Shown here: in pieces, positions 48,826 to 48,922 of the stretch | Position numbering within the stretch: the stretch's first letter is position 1 | Layout: every line of letters begins with the position of its first letter | Assembly (NCBI RefSeq): GCF_900103545.1 | Contig: NZ_FNHH01000031.1 | Span: forward strand, 1-48,922 | Source of the DNA: Daejeonella rubra | GTDB taxonomy: Bacteria > Bacteroidota > Bacteroidia > Sphingobacteriales > Sphingobacteriaceae | Reading direction: 5' to 3' | Length of the DNA stretch: 48,922 nucleotides | The notes under the pieces: generated by a model | Told to the model about the DNA's origin: nothing | Database searches by the model: none | Seen by the model: only the letters and a program-made list of their open reading frames with translations | Translations under genes and position numbers: made by a program

Positions 48826-48847
48826 CGGCGGCATATCTCAGCCGCCG
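48826..48847. terminator. GC-rich hairpin after the partial minus-strand gene
   Basis: CGGCGGC (48826-48832), loop of 8, GCCGCCG (48841-48847). On the minus strand it lies 9 bp after the stop at 48857 and is followed by TTTTTTT (complement of 48817-48823), a standard rho-independent terminator. Confidence 0.8.
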
Positions 48848-48856
48848 ACTGCTTAA

Positions 48857-48922
48857 TTAAACAACAACTGACTCCCCCACATAAGCACTGTTTGACAATT
48901 TGCCCTGTCTGGACATAAAGAA
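48857..48922 (-). CDS. C-terminal end of a gene running in from the right
   Basis: An open frame on the minus strand enters at the window edge and ends FFMSRQGKLSNSAYVGESVVV at TAA (48857-48859), followed by a good terminator. Only 21 codons are visible and the family cannot be named. Confidence 0.6.
   Translation of the reverse strand, partial: FFMSRQGKLSNSAYVGESVVV

Overview
The window looks like accessory DNA of a Bacteroidota bacterium, most likely a Sphingobacteriaceae-type genome (Pedobacter, Mucilaginibacter or Sphingobacterium relatives). The evidence is the low G+C content, several promoters of the Bacteroidota TAnnTTTG type, and a Bacteroidetes-class conjugation operon (traE, F, G, I, J, K, M, N) headed by an rteC-like regulator. 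It is one mosaic of an integrative conjugative element (ICE) with nested cargo and many recombination scars.

Layout. 1-3.7 kb: two parallel unknown modules, each with a minus-strand XRE regulator facing a protein with N-terminal membrane segments and a protein with four CxxC motifs. 3.8-4.6 kb: the 3' half of a tRNA-Val(TAC) joined directly to a 5'-truncated conjugation coupling-protein (traG/mobC type) gene. 4.7-18.1 kb: the N- and C-terminal parts of one pRiA4b ORF-3-like gene, separated by a 12.9 kb insert. The insert holds a decayed IS5-type element, a TetR-RND efflux operon (adaptor, pump, TolC), two coiled-coil proteins, a patatin lipase, a divergent HxlR/quinone-reductase pair and four small redox or membrane genes. 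A second copy of the coupling-protein 3' end follows at 18.1 kb. 18.4-19.9 kb: GNAT acetyltransferase and a membrane LuxR regulator.

20.2-31.7 kb: the conjugation operon, from rteC through the VirB2-, VirB3-, VirB4-, VirB5-, VirB6-, VirB8-, VirB10- and VirB9-like parts, ending in a DUF3945-like gene and a hairpin terminator. 31.7-34.4 kb: an insertion carrying six 24-bp iterons and an AbiEi-like/Fic fusion, followed by a second copy of the DUF3945-like 3' half and of its terminator. 34.5-39.8 kb: a lipoprotein, unknown genes, a DUF932 protein and a RadC-like protein, which are typical ICE housekeeping genes.

40.3-43.8 kb: an AAA+ ATPase / subtilisin-protease pair that matches the IetA/IetS anti-phage and plasmid-stability system. 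44.0-46.9 kb: a segment bounded by two related tRNA-3'-end-plus-terminator repeats. It contains the scraps of a type I restriction-modification locus (hsdS 3' end, hsdR 5' end) around an apparently intact antitoxin/PIN-toxin pair. 47.1-48.9 kb: an FAD amine oxidase and minus-strand membrane or partial genes.

Common theme: cargo sits beside duplicated gene 3' ends (coupling protein, DUF3945 gene, tRNA). Campbell-type integration by homology, or site-specific integration that restores gene ends, would explain this. No integrase or relaxase is visible, so the window is an internal part of a larger element or a decaying one. All identifications are from motif reading; no database search was run.
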